Assembly: GCA_036752825.1 (NCBI GenBank)
Contig: DAIORV010000003.1
Coordinates: 1 to 64,000 of the forward strand
Direction: 5' to 3'
DNA: 64,000 nucleotides
DNA from: UBA5177 sp002413265
Lineage (GTDB): Bacteria; Chloroflexota; UBA5177
Shown piece after piece: positions 18,032-25,884 of the stretch (its first letter is position 1; each line of letters begins with the position of its first letter). The notes under the pieces were generated by a model, which ran no database searches, was not told where the DNA came from, and worked only from the letters and a program-made list of their open reading frames with translations. Made by a program: the position numbers and the translations under genes.

Positions 18032-18979
18032 ATGGTGCGAGCCGTGTTCATGGGAAGCGACTCGTTCTCCTTACCCGTTCTGGAGAAGCTCGTCGACCAG
18101 GGGCAAAATCTCCGCACTGCGGTAGAAGTGGTGGCGGTGGTAACACAACCGGACAGGCCGGCAGGGCGCGGCAGAAAACAGCGGCAGAGTCCGGTGAAAA
18201 TATTTGCGCAGGAACGCAAACTAGACGTGTTACAGCCACGCCGGATTCGAGAGGAAGCCGCCTTTCACGAGTTCAAAGCGTTCAGGCCGGAGCTAGTCGT
18301 GGTCGCTTCCTACGGACAGATTTTGCCGGACGCACTCCTTTCTGTGCCGCAGTGCGGCTGCCTAAATCTTCACCCGTCGCTGCTGCCGAAGTATCGGGGC
18401 CCGTCACCGATTGTCGGGCCGATTCTGGACGGCGAGGTCGAAACCGGCACGACACTCATGCTGATGTCCTCGCACATGGACGCGGGGCCCATAATTTCGC
18501 AGCGGTCCTCGCTCATTGAGGCAGAAGAGACCGCAGGCGAGCTGGAGGCCCGGCTCTCGCGATTGAGCGCGGATCTCTTGCTCAAGATGCTTCCAGAGTG
18601 GATTGATGCGCGGATCAAGCCGAGGGAGCAGGACGATTCGGCGGCGACCTACACCAGCCGCATCAAAAAGGAAGACGGAAGGCTCAATTGGACGGAGTCG
18701 TCAGAGCATCTTTCTCGGCAGATTCGAGCATTTAACCCGTGGCCGGCCGCCTTTACATCTTGGAATGGAAAGCATGTGAGAATTCTGCGAGCCCGGCCGT
18801 TTTCCGGAGACGGAGAACCTGGGAAAATAGTTGGTTTCCGCGACGGTGTTCTGCTGGCCGGTACTGGGAGCGGGCTGCTCGGGATTGTGGAGCTGCAGCT
18901 TCCCGGAGGCACAGCGATGCCCGCGGCGACCATGGTACGCGGAAGGCCAGAGCTGTCGGCCGCGCAACTGGGCGCGTAG
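18032..18979 (+). CDS. fmt: Methionyl-tRNA formyltransferase
   Basis: A 315-residue enzyme that formylates initiator Met-tRNA. Formyl-THF-binding and catalytic motifs are present: LNLHPSLLPKYRGPSPI (Asn/His) and SHMDAGPI (Asp); the C-terminal tRNA-binding domain follows (KKEDGRLNW, then IRAFNPWPAAF). ATG 18032 is chosen since it starts VRAVFMGSDSFSLPVLE as in homologues; a TTG at 18017 is in frame. Followed within 5 bp by the DUF503 gene. The usual def or priA neighbours are absent. Confidence 0.95.
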   Translation: MVRAVFMGSDSFSLPVLEKLVDQGQNLRTAVEVVAVVTQPDRPAGRGRKQRQSPVKIFAQERKLDVLQPRRIREEAAFHEFKAFRPELVVVASYGQILPDALLSVPQCGCLNLHPSLLPKYRGPSPIVGPILDGEVETGTTLMLMSSHMDAGPIISQRSSLIEAEETAGELEARLSRLSADLLLKMLPEWIDARIKPREQDDSAATYTSRIKKEDGRLNWTESSEHLSRQIRAFNPWPAAFTSWNGKHVRILRARPFSGDGEPGKIVGFRDGVLLAGTGSGLLGIVELQLPGGTAMPAATMVRGRPELSAAQLGA

Positions 18980-18984
18980 CTGAG

Positions 18985-19278
18985 TTGGTCATCGGTGTCG
19001 CGCGAGTCGTGCTCCACATCCCCGGAGCCCGCTCTCTAAAGGAAAAGCGACACGTTATGAAGTCATTGATCGCCCAGGTGCAGCGCCAATATGGCGTCAC
19101 TATCGCCGAGATCGATAGGCAAGATCAGTGGCAAGTTGGGGTACTTGGTGTCGCTCACGTTTCAAATGATGCGGCGCACGCGGACGAAGTGATTGCGAAG
19201 GCAGTTCGAGGACTTTCCAGCTTAAGAGGAGACGCCGAACTTCTGGACTTCGAGACGGAAGTCATCCACGCTCTGTGA
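18985..19278 (+). CDS. DUF503 family protein
   Basis: A 97-residue protein of the DUF503 (YlxP-like) family, recognised by VIGVARVVLHIPGARSLKEK and the ALxxFExE-type end seen here as ELLDFETEVI. TTG at 18985 is the only start codon near the homologous beginning, five bases after the fmt stop. Relatives usually sit by rbfA/truB and are thought to be linked to ribosome maturation, but the function is not known. The stop overlaps the next start as GTGA. Confidence 0.85.
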   Translation: MVIGVARVVLHIPGARSLKEKRHVMKSLIAQVQRQYGVTIAEIDRQDQWQVGVLGVAHVSNDAAHADEVIAKAVRGLSSLRGDAELLDFETEVIHAL

Positions 19279-19871
19279 AAGCGCAACCGGCAGGGGAAGA
19301 GGGGCCATGCGACATTCGCTACTTCGCGCTCAGTGCTGCCGAAGTGGGACGGCTGCGAATACCCAGTGGGTTCGAAACGGACTCGGTGCACGAGCTGCAC
19401 AGGTCGGAAGACGAAGACGATTTGCGCTGGCACTTGGTTTCAAGGAAAGTGGAGACGTTTCGCAAGAGCTACGACGACGGAGATCCACGCGAATGGCTCG
19501 AGCCTTACTACGAGCAGATCGATGCGGGCCGCGTCAGATTTCTGGCGGCATCTCGCGGTCTCGAGCCGGAGGGTCTACTGACATATTGTCAAGTCGACTG
19601 GAACGACACACTCTGGCTGCTGGACATCAGAGTAAGTGAAAGCGAGCGCCGTTCGGGTCTGGGCTCGGGTCTGCTTCGGGAGCTGCAGACGATAGCCCGT
19701 CAGAAGAGAGTGCGCGGCATCTCTGTTGAGACCCAGATCAACAATGTGCCCGCGATTCATCTCTATCGAAGGTGCGGTTTTCGCGTGAGCGGCTTCAACG
19801 ATCATCTCTATGAGAATGACGACGCGGAGCGGCAGGACGTGGCCGTGTTTCTCTTCTGGGAAACCAGCTAG
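19275..19871 (+). CDS. GNAT family N-acetyltransferase (RimI-like)
   Basis: A 198-residue GNAT acetyltransferase. The acetyl-CoA-binding loop is RRSGLGSGLL, followed by QTIARQKRVRGISVETQ and the NVPAIHLYRRCGFRVSGF C-terminal motif of RimI-like ribosomal-protein or amino-acid acetylases. GTG 19275 overlaps the DUF503 stop by 4 bp, so the two are translationally coupled. The first ~80 residues are not clearly of the family. Its stop shares a CTAG with the convergent small gene. Confidence 0.83.
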   Translation: MKAQPAGEEGPCDIRYFALSAAEVGRLRIPSGFETDSVHELHRSEDEDDLRWHLVSRKVETFRKSYDDGDPREWLEPYYEQIDAGRVRFLAASRGLEPEGLLTYCQVDWNDTLWLLDIRVSESERRSGLGSGLLRELQTIARQKRVRGISVETQINNVPAIHLYRRCGFRVSGFNDHLYENDDAERQDVAVFLFWETS

Positions 19872-20062
19872 CCATTTCGAAGCGCGACTTTCATGCCGAG
19901 CTCGATGGCGTGAGCAAGTTCGACGGCGGCGAGGTGGAGGTGCGTAGGGTAGACGCTTCCACTAGTGGCGAGGGCCTCCTGCCCGGCCTCGATGGCCTTC
20001 AACCCGGCACGGCAATGGCGTGCGGCCTCCTCCAGATCCCGGACATCGCGTTTTTCATCCAC
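19868..20062 (-). CDS. Small helical protein of unknown function (64 aa)
   Basis: A 64-residue acidic protein predicted to be almost all helix (DLEEAARHCRAGLKAIEAGQ, then HLAAVELAHAIELGMKVAL). Family not recognised. An excellent ribosome binding site (AAAGGAG, six bases before GTG 20062) and the exact CTAG stop-stop overlap with the GNAT gene argue that it is real. It is divergent from pruA with a 109-bp spacer. Confidence 0.65.
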   Translation of the reverse strand: MDEKRDVRDLEEAARHCRAGLKAIEAGQEALATSGSVYPTHLHLAAVELAHAIELGMKVALRNG

Positions 20063-20171
20063 GTTCGACTCCTTTGGCGCAACCGGTCAAGTTTGCCGCC
20101 GGCCACGCACCATGCCGTTGATAGCATGAGTTGGGTAGGCCTTTCGCGTAGGCGGTTAAAGGGAGGACCAG

Positions 20172-21752
20172 ATGGTCACGCGACAACGAGACCAGAAGAT
20201 TACATACACGACGATGAGCGTCGAGCAGGCCGAGAGCTTCAACCGGGATTATGACCGCGCTCTGGATCAGGTGCGGTCTCAGCTGGGCCGCCGATATCCC
20301 CTTTACATAAATAACCAAGCCGAGTCCTCGACGAATCCTGTCTTTGAAGACCGAAGCCCAAATGACACTCGTGTGGTCCTCGGAAATTTCGAGGAGGGCG
20401 GGAAGCAGCATGCCGATGCTGCAATTGAAGCCGCTCGGGGCGCCTTTCCCGCGTGGTCGTCGTATCCCTGGCAGAAGAGGATCGAGATTCTACGACGCGG
20501 AGCCGAGATCTTCCGACAGCGTAAATATGAGATTGCTGCGTGGCTTTCCTTGGAAGCGGGGAAGCCGCGCCTGGAATCGATGGGCGAGGTAGAGGAGGCT
20601 GCGGACCTCATTTTCGGGTACTGCGGGTACATGGAGGACGCCAACGGCTTCGTAGTCGAGATGGAACGCCTGTCGGCTCAGGAGGCGAATCACAGCGTTC
20701 TACGGCCATATGGCGTCTGGATCGTCATTGCTCCGTTCAATTTTCCTGTCGCACTCACGACGGGAATGATTGCGGGCGCCCTGGTGGCCGGGAACACGGT
20801 TGTCTTTAAGCCCTCGCACGAGACTCCCCTGGTCGGGACAAAAGTGTTCGAGTGCCTCCGGGATGGCGGTCTTCCGGCCGGCGCGCTGAACTTCGTTACG
20901 GGCCATGGAAACCAGATCGGTGAACAGCTCTCCAGCCATCCGAGCGTAGATGGCATCGTGTTCACGGGATCGGCTCAGGTGGGCACGCGACTGTTTAGAG
21001 AATTCAGCAAAGAGCGACCACGACCGTGCATTGCCGAAATGGGGGGCAAGAACCCGACTATCGTCACCGATTCGGCCGATCTTGACAAGGCCGTGGAGGG
21101 AACGGCAAGGGCCGCCTTCGGCTACAGCGGGCAGAAGTGCAGCGCGACCTCTCGCGTCTACGTGCACGACTCGGTTGCCGGGGAGTTTACGAGGCGATTG
21201 GTTGAACGCACTCAGCAGCTTGTGGTGGGACCGGCGGAGCGAGACGATGTCTTCATGGGTCCTGTCATCAACCGCACGGCGTACGAGCGTTTTCAGCAGG
21301 CGTGCGAGAGATCTCACAACGATGGGGAGATCCTCAGCGGAGGAAACGTGGTGACAGATGGGCCCCTGAAGCACGGGTACTTTTGCGCTCCCACCATCGT
21401 GTCGCTGCCGAAAGACCATCAGTACTTCTACGAGGAGTTGTTTGTTCCGTTGGTGGCCGTGGCGAGAGTCTCGTCACTCGACGAGGCCCTGACGCTCGCC
21501 AATGATTCGAAATACGGATTGACGGCCGGAATATTCACGGAGGACGAACGAGAGCAGCAAGAATTCCTGAAGCGCATGGAGGCCGGAGTAATCTACGTCA
21601 ATCGCCGCGGTGGCTCGACGACCGGGGCATGGCCACGAGTACAGTCCTTCGGCGGCTGGAAAATGAGCGGCTCTACGGGTAAGAACGCCCTCGGACCGTA
21701 CTACGTCCAGCAGTTCATGCACGAGCAGTCGCAAACCGTCGTCACGGACTAG
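20172..21752 (+). CDS. pruA: L-glutamate gamma-semialdehyde (1-pyrroline-5-carboxylate) dehydrogenase
   Basis: A 526-residue aldehyde dehydrogenase of the RocA/PruA type, oxidising glutamate semialdehyde to glutamate with NAD+ in proline and arginine catabolism. Seen: APFNFPVALTTGMIAGALVA, GFTG-type loop VFTGSAQVGTRLF, catalytic Glu in EMGGKNP, catalytic Cys in GYSGQKCSATSR and the P5CDH-type end RVQSFGGWKMSGSTGKN. GGGAGG precedes ATG 20172. No proline dehydrogenase is next to it. Its stop shares CTAG with the convergent mec gene. Confidence 0.93.
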   Translation: MVTRQRDQKITYTTMSVEQAESFNRDYDRALDQVRSQLGRRYPLYINNQAESSTNPVFEDRSPNDTRVVLGNFEEGGKQHADAAIEAARGAFPAWSSYPWQKRIEILRRGAEIFRQRKYEIAAWLSLEAGKPRLESMGEVEEAADLIFGYCGYMEDANGFVVEMERLSAQEANHSVLRPYGVWIVIAPFNFPVALTTGMIAGALVAGNTVVFKPSHETPLVGTKVFECLRDGGLPAGALNFVTGHGNQIGEQLSSHPSVDGIVFTGSAQVGTRLFREFSKERPRPCIAEMGGKNPTIVTDSADLDKAVEGTARAAFGYSGQKCSATSRVYVHDSVAGEFTRRLVERTQQLVVGPAERDDVFMGPVINRTAYERFQQACERSHNDGEILSGGNVVTDGPLKHGYFCAPTIVSLPKDHQYFYEELFVPLVAVARVSSLDEALTLANDSKYGLTAGIFTEDEREQQEFLKRMEAGVIYVNRRGGSTTGAWPRVQSFGGWKMSGSTGKNALGPYYVQQFMHEQSQTVVTD

Positions 21753-22144
21753 ACGACCTCGATCGACTCCTCGGTGACGTCGTCGCCGTCCATGCGATAG
21801 GCGTGCATGATCGGCTGCTCCGGGTCGGCCAACGATAGGATCAAGTACAGCGTTTCGGGGTAGAACGCTAGCCGGCGGTCTTCTGGAGATGGATAAGCCC
21901 GAGTGTGCGTGTGTGAATGGTAGATGGCCGCCAGATCCCAGTCGTTGTCCTCGATCTCCAGCATTGCATGCAGCTGCTGCTTCGGATCCATCTTGTAGTG
22001 GACGGGGCTCGAGTCGGAGTTTTCGATAGGGTAGAACTTCACGACCTTGCCGTTCTCCGCAGCCAGTAGGCCGCATCCCTCGTTGGGGAATTGTTCACGC
22101 GCCTGCTCGATCATGGCTTCCACGAAATGGCGCGCGATCACCAC
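21749..22144 (-). CDS. mec: JAMM (M67) metallopeptidase, Mec-like CysO-cysteine hydrolase
   Basis: A 131-residue Mov34/JAB protein with a complete JAMM zinc site: Glu in NEGCGLL and HSHTHTRAYPSPED (H-x-H-x7-S-x2-D). In mycobacteria Mec cleaves cysteine from the CysO-cysteine adduct. Here it is the third gene after cysO and cysM, overlapping cysM by 7 bp (4 bp if the second GTG at 22141 is used), which strongly supports that role. The product is cytosolic and zinc-dependent. Confidence 0.9.
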   Translation of the reverse strand: MVIARHFVEAMIEQAREQFPNEGCGLLAAENGKVVKFYPIENSDSSPVHYKMDPKQQLHAMLEIEDNDWDLAAIYHSHTHTRAYPSPEDRRLAFYPETLYLILSLADPEQPIMHAYRMDGDDVTEESIEVV

Positions 22145-23109
22145 AAGAATGCGCCTTCCAGATCTTCAGAAAGCTCCGAAAGATCAGCCGTCCAGAGATT
22201 GCCGCTCAAGTACTTCCAACCGGCGTCGGGAAGGAGAGCGACGACCGTGCCCCCTTTCATACCCGCGGCATATTTGAGGGCCGAGTGGACGATGGCCCCG
22301 GAAGAAACGCCCGCGAAGATACCTTCTTCGCAGGCCAAACGTCGCATCATCTCGATGGCGGGCTCGCTTGGCACCAGAATCTTTGCGTCGAGAACCGTGG
22401 GATCGAAGATTGGTGGAACAAATCCTTCCTCAAGACTGCGAAGACCCTGTACCAAGTCGCCCGGCAGCGGTTCGGCTGCCACGATCTTGACCCCCGGTCG
22501 TTCCTCTTTCAAGCGTCGACCGACCCCCGTTAGAGTGCCCCCCGTGCCCAAGCCCGCCACGAAGACATCTACGTCCGGGACATCCCTGAGTATTTCCGGC
22601 CCTGTCGTCTCGTAATGTGCGCGTGGATTTGCGTCGTTTCCGTACTGGTTCAGGACCCAGTAACGGTGCTCTTTGTCGAGCTCTTTTGCCATCTCAATGG
22701 AGCCGTTGGTACCTCGCTCAGCCGGCGAATCGATAATCTCCGCACCCAGGATCTCCAAGAGTTTCCTTCGCTCCGGCGTGACGTTCGATGGCATGACGGT
22801 AACTACCCGGTATCCTTTGACCCGACTGACCATGGCGACCGCGATGCCGGTGTTGCCACTCGTCGGCTCCAGCAGAATGTAGTCAGGTGATTCCGCACGG
22901 TCCTCGAATTCCTCGATCAGATACTTGGCTACCCGGTCCTTTACGCTGCCGCTCGGGTTCATGCCTTCGAGCTTCGCGAGCAGCCGAACGTGCGGATATG
23001 GGTTGAGCCTGGACAGCTCGACGACGGGAGTATTGCCGATTGCCTCGACAATGCTCGACGCCACGCCGGAAGAAACGCGAGGCAAGCCCGCATTCGAGGT
23101 GGACGTCAC
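22138..23109 (-). CDS. cysM: Cysteine synthase of the CysO-dependent type
   Basis: A 323-residue fold-type II PLP enzyme. The PLP lysine is in NPSGSVKDR, the substrate loop is TSGNTGIAVAM and the phosphate loop GLGTGGTLTG. The position between a ThiS/MoaD-like carrier gene and a JAMM peptidase matches the mycobacterial mec-cysO-cysM cluster, where CysM uses O-phosphoserine and CysO thiocarboxylate. The acceptor substrate is therefore likely O-phosphoserine rather than O-acetylserine (inference from context). It begins 6 bp after the cysO stop. Confidence 0.92.
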   Translation of the reverse strand: MTSTSNAGLPRVSSGVASSIVEAIGNTPVVELSRLNPYPHVRLLAKLEGMNPSGSVKDRVAKYLIEEFEDRAESPDYILLEPTSGNTGIAVAMVSRVKGYRVVTVMPSNVTPERRKLLEILGAEIIDSPAERGTNGSIEMAKELDKEHRYWVLNQYGNDANPRAHYETTGPEILRDVPDVDVFVAGLGTGGTLTGVGRRLKEERPGVKIVAAEPLPGDLVQGLRSLEEGFVPPIFDPTVLDAKILVPSEPAIEMMRRLACEEGIFAGVSSGAIVHSALKYAAGMKGGTVVALLPDAGWKYLSGNLWTADLSELSEDLEGAFLW

Positions 23110-23115
23110 TTCGTA

Positions 23116-23385
23116 CTAACCGCCGGCCATCGCGGGCAGGATGATGACGGTATCACCGTCCGCCACGACGGTATCGAGTTTTTGAAGATATTGGATGTCT
23201 TGGTCGTTGACGTACACATTCACGTATCGATGCAGCTGGTCCTCATCGAAGAGCTGGCTGCCTAGCTCCGGGTAATGTTTGGCTGCATCGCGCAGAATCT
23301 CACCGACGGTGGCTCCCGAGGCCACAATGCTCTTGGCTCCTCCGGTGTGTCCTCTCAGGACGGGCGGAATGCGGACAGTACTCAT
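23116..23385 (-). CDS. cysO: Ubiquitin-like sulfur carrier protein CysO (MoaD/ThiS family)
   Basis: An 89-residue beta-grasp protein ending in the activated diglycine motif (ILPAMAGG), required for C-terminal thiocarboxylate formation. ATVGEILRDAAKHYPELGSQ and NVYVNDQDI are typical for the family. Start ATG 23385 has GAGGAGA five bases upstream. It carries sulfide to CysM; the adduct is then trimmed by the JAMM peptidase two genes down. The activating MoeZ/MoeB-type enzyme is not in the window. Confidence 0.92.
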   Translation of the reverse strand: MSTVRIPPVLRGHTGGAKSIVASGATVGEILRDAAKHYPELGSQLFDEDQLHRYVNVYVNDQDIQYLQKLDTVVADGDTVIILPAMAGG

Positions 23386-23562
23386 GCTTCTCCTCGTCCA
23401 AGCCAGCCACGCCGGCACGCCAGGACACAGACGCGGTTTCTAAGAAAGGGGCGGTACGGCACTTGGCAGACTGAATCGGGCCGGCAAGCTCGATCTCGTC
23501 GTTTCCGCCGCCTCGTTGTGAGCGATTGTACAAGGTGGCTTCCGGCACTCGGCGCCCTCTCG

Positions 23563-23793
23563 TCAGCGATGGTGGGAGGGATTCGTCGTCGAAGCAAACT
23601 GCTTCGAGATCCCTGCGAGCACTGTTCGGGGACCGACGATGTCCCACGCAAAGGGCTGATGCTCTCGAATCGATTTGAAGTAACGTGCGACCACAGTAAG
23701 GTCTGCGGAGCCGAGCGCAAGATCCTTGACTCTACGGTCGTTGGTGTAGAGACAGCCATGGTCCTCGTACCAGCCTCGCAGCTCGTAGTCCAA
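23563..23793 (-). CDS. Small protein of unknown function (76 aa), downstream of an SOS-type box
   Basis: A 76-residue soluble protein starting MDYELRGWYEDHGCLYTNDR; no family recognised. It is supported by a strong ribosome binding site (GGAGG six bases before TTG 23793), and its own promoter region with an AT-rich TATATT and a GAAC-N4-GTTC palindrome at 23817-23830. Its stop lies 177 bp before cysO, and that interval shows no other feature. If the box is a LexA site, this is a DNA-damage-induced gene. Confidence 0.6.
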   Translation of the reverse strand: MDYELRGWYEDHGCLYTNDRRVKDLALGSADLTVVARYFKSIREHQPFAWDIVGPRTVLAGISKQFASTTNPSHHR

Positions 23794-23816
23794 GCTCGAC
23801 CTCCGGCACCGCTGAC

Positions 23817-23830
23817 AGAACGAATGTTCT
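23817..23830. promoter_or_regulatory. Candidate LexA (SOS) box
   Basis: AGAACGAATGTTCT is a GAAC-N4-GTTC element with matching flanks, the core of the Gram-positive/actinobacterial SOS box (CGAACNNNNGTTCG type). It lies in the 57-bp gap between ubiA-like and the 76-aa gene, directly next to a TATATT (23831-23836 on the minus strand) and 24 bp upstream of the start codon of the leftward small gene. Confidence 0.55.
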
Positions 23831-23850
23831 AATATAGCATGCCGTTTCGT

Positions 23851-24720
23851 TCAGGAGATCTGGCGCAAGGCCATGAGGCAACCAACCCCGAGAAGTCCAG
23901 CGGCGGGGGCGAACAGTTTGAAGAGCAGCAGTCGCGCCGGTCTCTCGGTCGTGTTGCGGGCGACGATTGCAGCGACTCCAGCTACGACAAGACTTGCAAT
24001 CAGAACCGTGGCCGCTGAAACGGAATGAGCAGCCACAACCAGAGCAGTGCCGGCGAGAGCGCTAAGCGCGTACAGAGTGAAGATGGTTGGGACGAGTCGC
24101 CGTTCTCCGAGAACCACGGCAAGGTTGCGGACTCCCATCTCGCGGTCCGTCTCGAGGTCCGGCGCAGCGTTTGCAAGATGGGCGGCCGCAATGATTGGAG
24201 CACCGGCTGCGTAGACGAGTAGAAAGCTGAGATTCAGCCGAGAGTTGATGAGCCATATCCAGGTCAGCAGACCCATGAAGCCCGCTAGATAGCCGGCGAC
24301 GCTAAATGGTCCCCTGCTAAGCCAGAGGTCGTAAGCCCATCCACCTGAGGTTGCGAGCAGAAGGACGATCATCGACGGCCATCCGAAGGTGAGCGCAAAG
24401 AGCGCCGAAACCAGTGCCGCGGAAACAGTCAAGACAAGAGCCGATCGCTCTGTCGCCTGGCCGCAGGCGATGGGTTTGTCGCGCTGGAAAATCCGGTCAA
24501 TATCCTTGTCGACGTAATCGTTGAGGGCGCCTACCGAGGCCTGGCAGAAGAGCACGGCGGCTACGGCGCGGAGAAGAAACGAACCTCCGGGGTATCCCCC
24601 ATGAGCTACGAGGACCAGTGCCGCGGACGTGAGAACCACGATCGACACCGGAAACGGATGAACGAGTCGAGCGATGGCCCAGGCACGAGACAGGGGCGTC
24701 ACGGCAGCCGCCCCACCCAC
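23851..24720 (-). CDS. UbiA family prenyltransferase
   Basis: A 289-residue membrane protein with about eight helices. The two Asp-rich Mg-prenyl-PP motifs are NDYVDKDIDR and DLETDREMGVRN. Family enzymes attach prenyl chains to aromatic rings (4-hydroxybenzoate, dihydroxynaphthoate), porphyrins or lipids; nothing nearby fixes the acceptor. Divergent from the alpha/beta hydrolase with a 54-bp spacer. Confidence 0.88.
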   Translation of the reverse strand: MGGAAAVTPLSRAWAIARLVHPFPVSIVVLTSAALVLVAHGGYPGGSFLLRAVAAVLFCQASVGALNDYVDKDIDRIFQRDKPIACGQATERSALVLTVSAALVSALFALTFGWPSMIVLLLATSGGWAYDLWLSRGPFSVAGYLAGFMGLLTWIWLINSRLNLSFLLVYAAGAPIIAAAHLANAAPDLETDREMGVRNLAVVLGERRLVPTIFTLYALSALAGTALVVAAHSVSAATVLIASLVVAGVAAIVARNTTERPARLLLFKLFAPAAGLLGVGCLMALRQIS

Positions 24721-24774
24721 GATAGAGTGCTAGGCTGATCTCGAAAGCTGCAGCTGGCCGGAGCAGAACGAAAC

Positions 24775-25602
24775 ATGGAAGTTGTAATCGGGGATCGCAC
24801 GATCCCTTATCTCCTCAAGGGCTCACGACCGGGAACAATTGTATTCTTGCCCGCCCTTGGAACCCGAGCATCCATGTGGTCCAAGCAGATCGACCGCTTC
24901 TCCGACAGGTACACGGTGGTGGCGCCGGAGCTGGGAGGGCATGACTCCACAAGTTCCGGCGCTAGTTTCGAGGATCTGGTCAGGGATCTGGAGTCGGTAT
25001 TGGGGGCGACCGGCGCAACGTGGGCACATGTCGTAGGGATCTCTTTGGGGGGGATGATCGCTCAAGAATTCGCGCTCCGATGCCCTGAGAGGGTGCTTTC
25101 GCTTACGCTCGTCAACACCACCAGCCGCTACTCGGAGGAAACGCGTGAGGCGTTTCGCCGGAGAGCGAAGACCGTGGAGCAGGAGGGAATGTCTACAATC
25201 GCGGAGAGCGTGCTGCAGCGCTGGTTTACGCCAGCCTTCCTCCAGTCGCACTCAGAAGAGCTATCGACGGTAAGAAGTATGCTCCTCAAGGCCGACCCTC
25301 ACGCCTATGCGTCGATGGCGCGAGTAGTGGCCGATGTGGACACCTACGAGCGTCTGCCGCAGATCGAGGTTCCGACATTGGTGGTAAGGGCCGATGAAGA
25401 CGCGAGCATGCCAAGCGAGGCCTCCGGACAGCTAGCCGCCCGGATTCCCAATGCTGAGCTGGCTCGAGTTCCACGGTTGGCGCATCTGTTTCCGGTAGAG
25501 GGTCCGGAGGCGTTCGACGCTCTTTTTTCGCCTTTCCTTGACCGAGCCACCAAGCTGGGCGTCTTGGACTGGGAACGCGAGGAGCCCGCGCACGCTTGGT
25601 GA
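24775..25602 (+). CDS. Alpha/beta hydrolase (3-oxoadipate enol-lactonase-like)
   Basis: A 275-residue soluble hydrolase. The nucleophile elbow is GISLGG (Ser ~92), the acid is probably in RADEDASMP and the catalytic His in RLAHLFPVE. The layout resembles PcaD-type enol-lactonases and related esterases, but no aromatic degradation genes are near, so the substrate is open. The oxyanion region is LPALGTRASMW in place of the usual HG motif. Confidence 0.8.
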   Translation: MEVVIGDRTIPYLLKGSRPGTIVFLPALGTRASMWSKQIDRFSDRYTVVAPELGGHDSTSSGASFEDLVRDLESVLGATGATWAHVVGISLGGMIAQEFALRCPERVLSLTLVNTTSRYSEETREAFRRRAKTVEQEGMSTIAESVLQRWFTPAFLQSHSEELSTVRSMLLKADPHAYASMARVVADVDTYERLPQIEVPTLVVRADEDASMPSEASGQLAARIPNAELARVPRLAHLFPVEGPEAFDALFSPFLDRATKLGVLDWEREEPAHAW

Positions 25603-25680
25603 TCAGGCCGCCAAGTAGACTCTTTCGTGCCCGCATTGACCCGCAATAGAAGGGGCAATCGCTGGGAGGAGTCAGGAAGC

Positions 25681-25866
25681 ATGCAGGACATCAGCCGAGC
25701 AAAGTATGTTCAGCTGCGACGCGAGGGCGGCCACTTCTCAATAGTCTTGCTGGACGAGAACCGTGAGGAGATCGGGCACGGCTACCGAGGGCCGACAGTA
25801 AGACGAGCCGAGGCAGATCTCAAATACTGGACGCGCGACAAGAAGCTGGAACAACTACCGGACTAG
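25681..25866 (+). CDS. Small protein of unknown function (61 aa)
   Basis: A 61-residue charged protein (MQDISRAKYVQLRREGGHFS...). Family not recognised. ATG 25681 is preceded by AGGAAGC; a frame from GTG 25627 would add 18 residues of no evident structure. It follows the hydrolase by 78 bp and ends 18 bp before the convergent metK stop. The sequence has the alternating beta-rich look of a small single-domain protein, but no function can be given. Confidence 0.55.
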   Translation: MQDISRAKYVQLRREGGHFSIVLLDENREEIGHGYRGPTVRRAEADLKYWTRDKKLEQLPD

Positions 25867-25884
25867 CGGTCGACCCAGGAAGAT

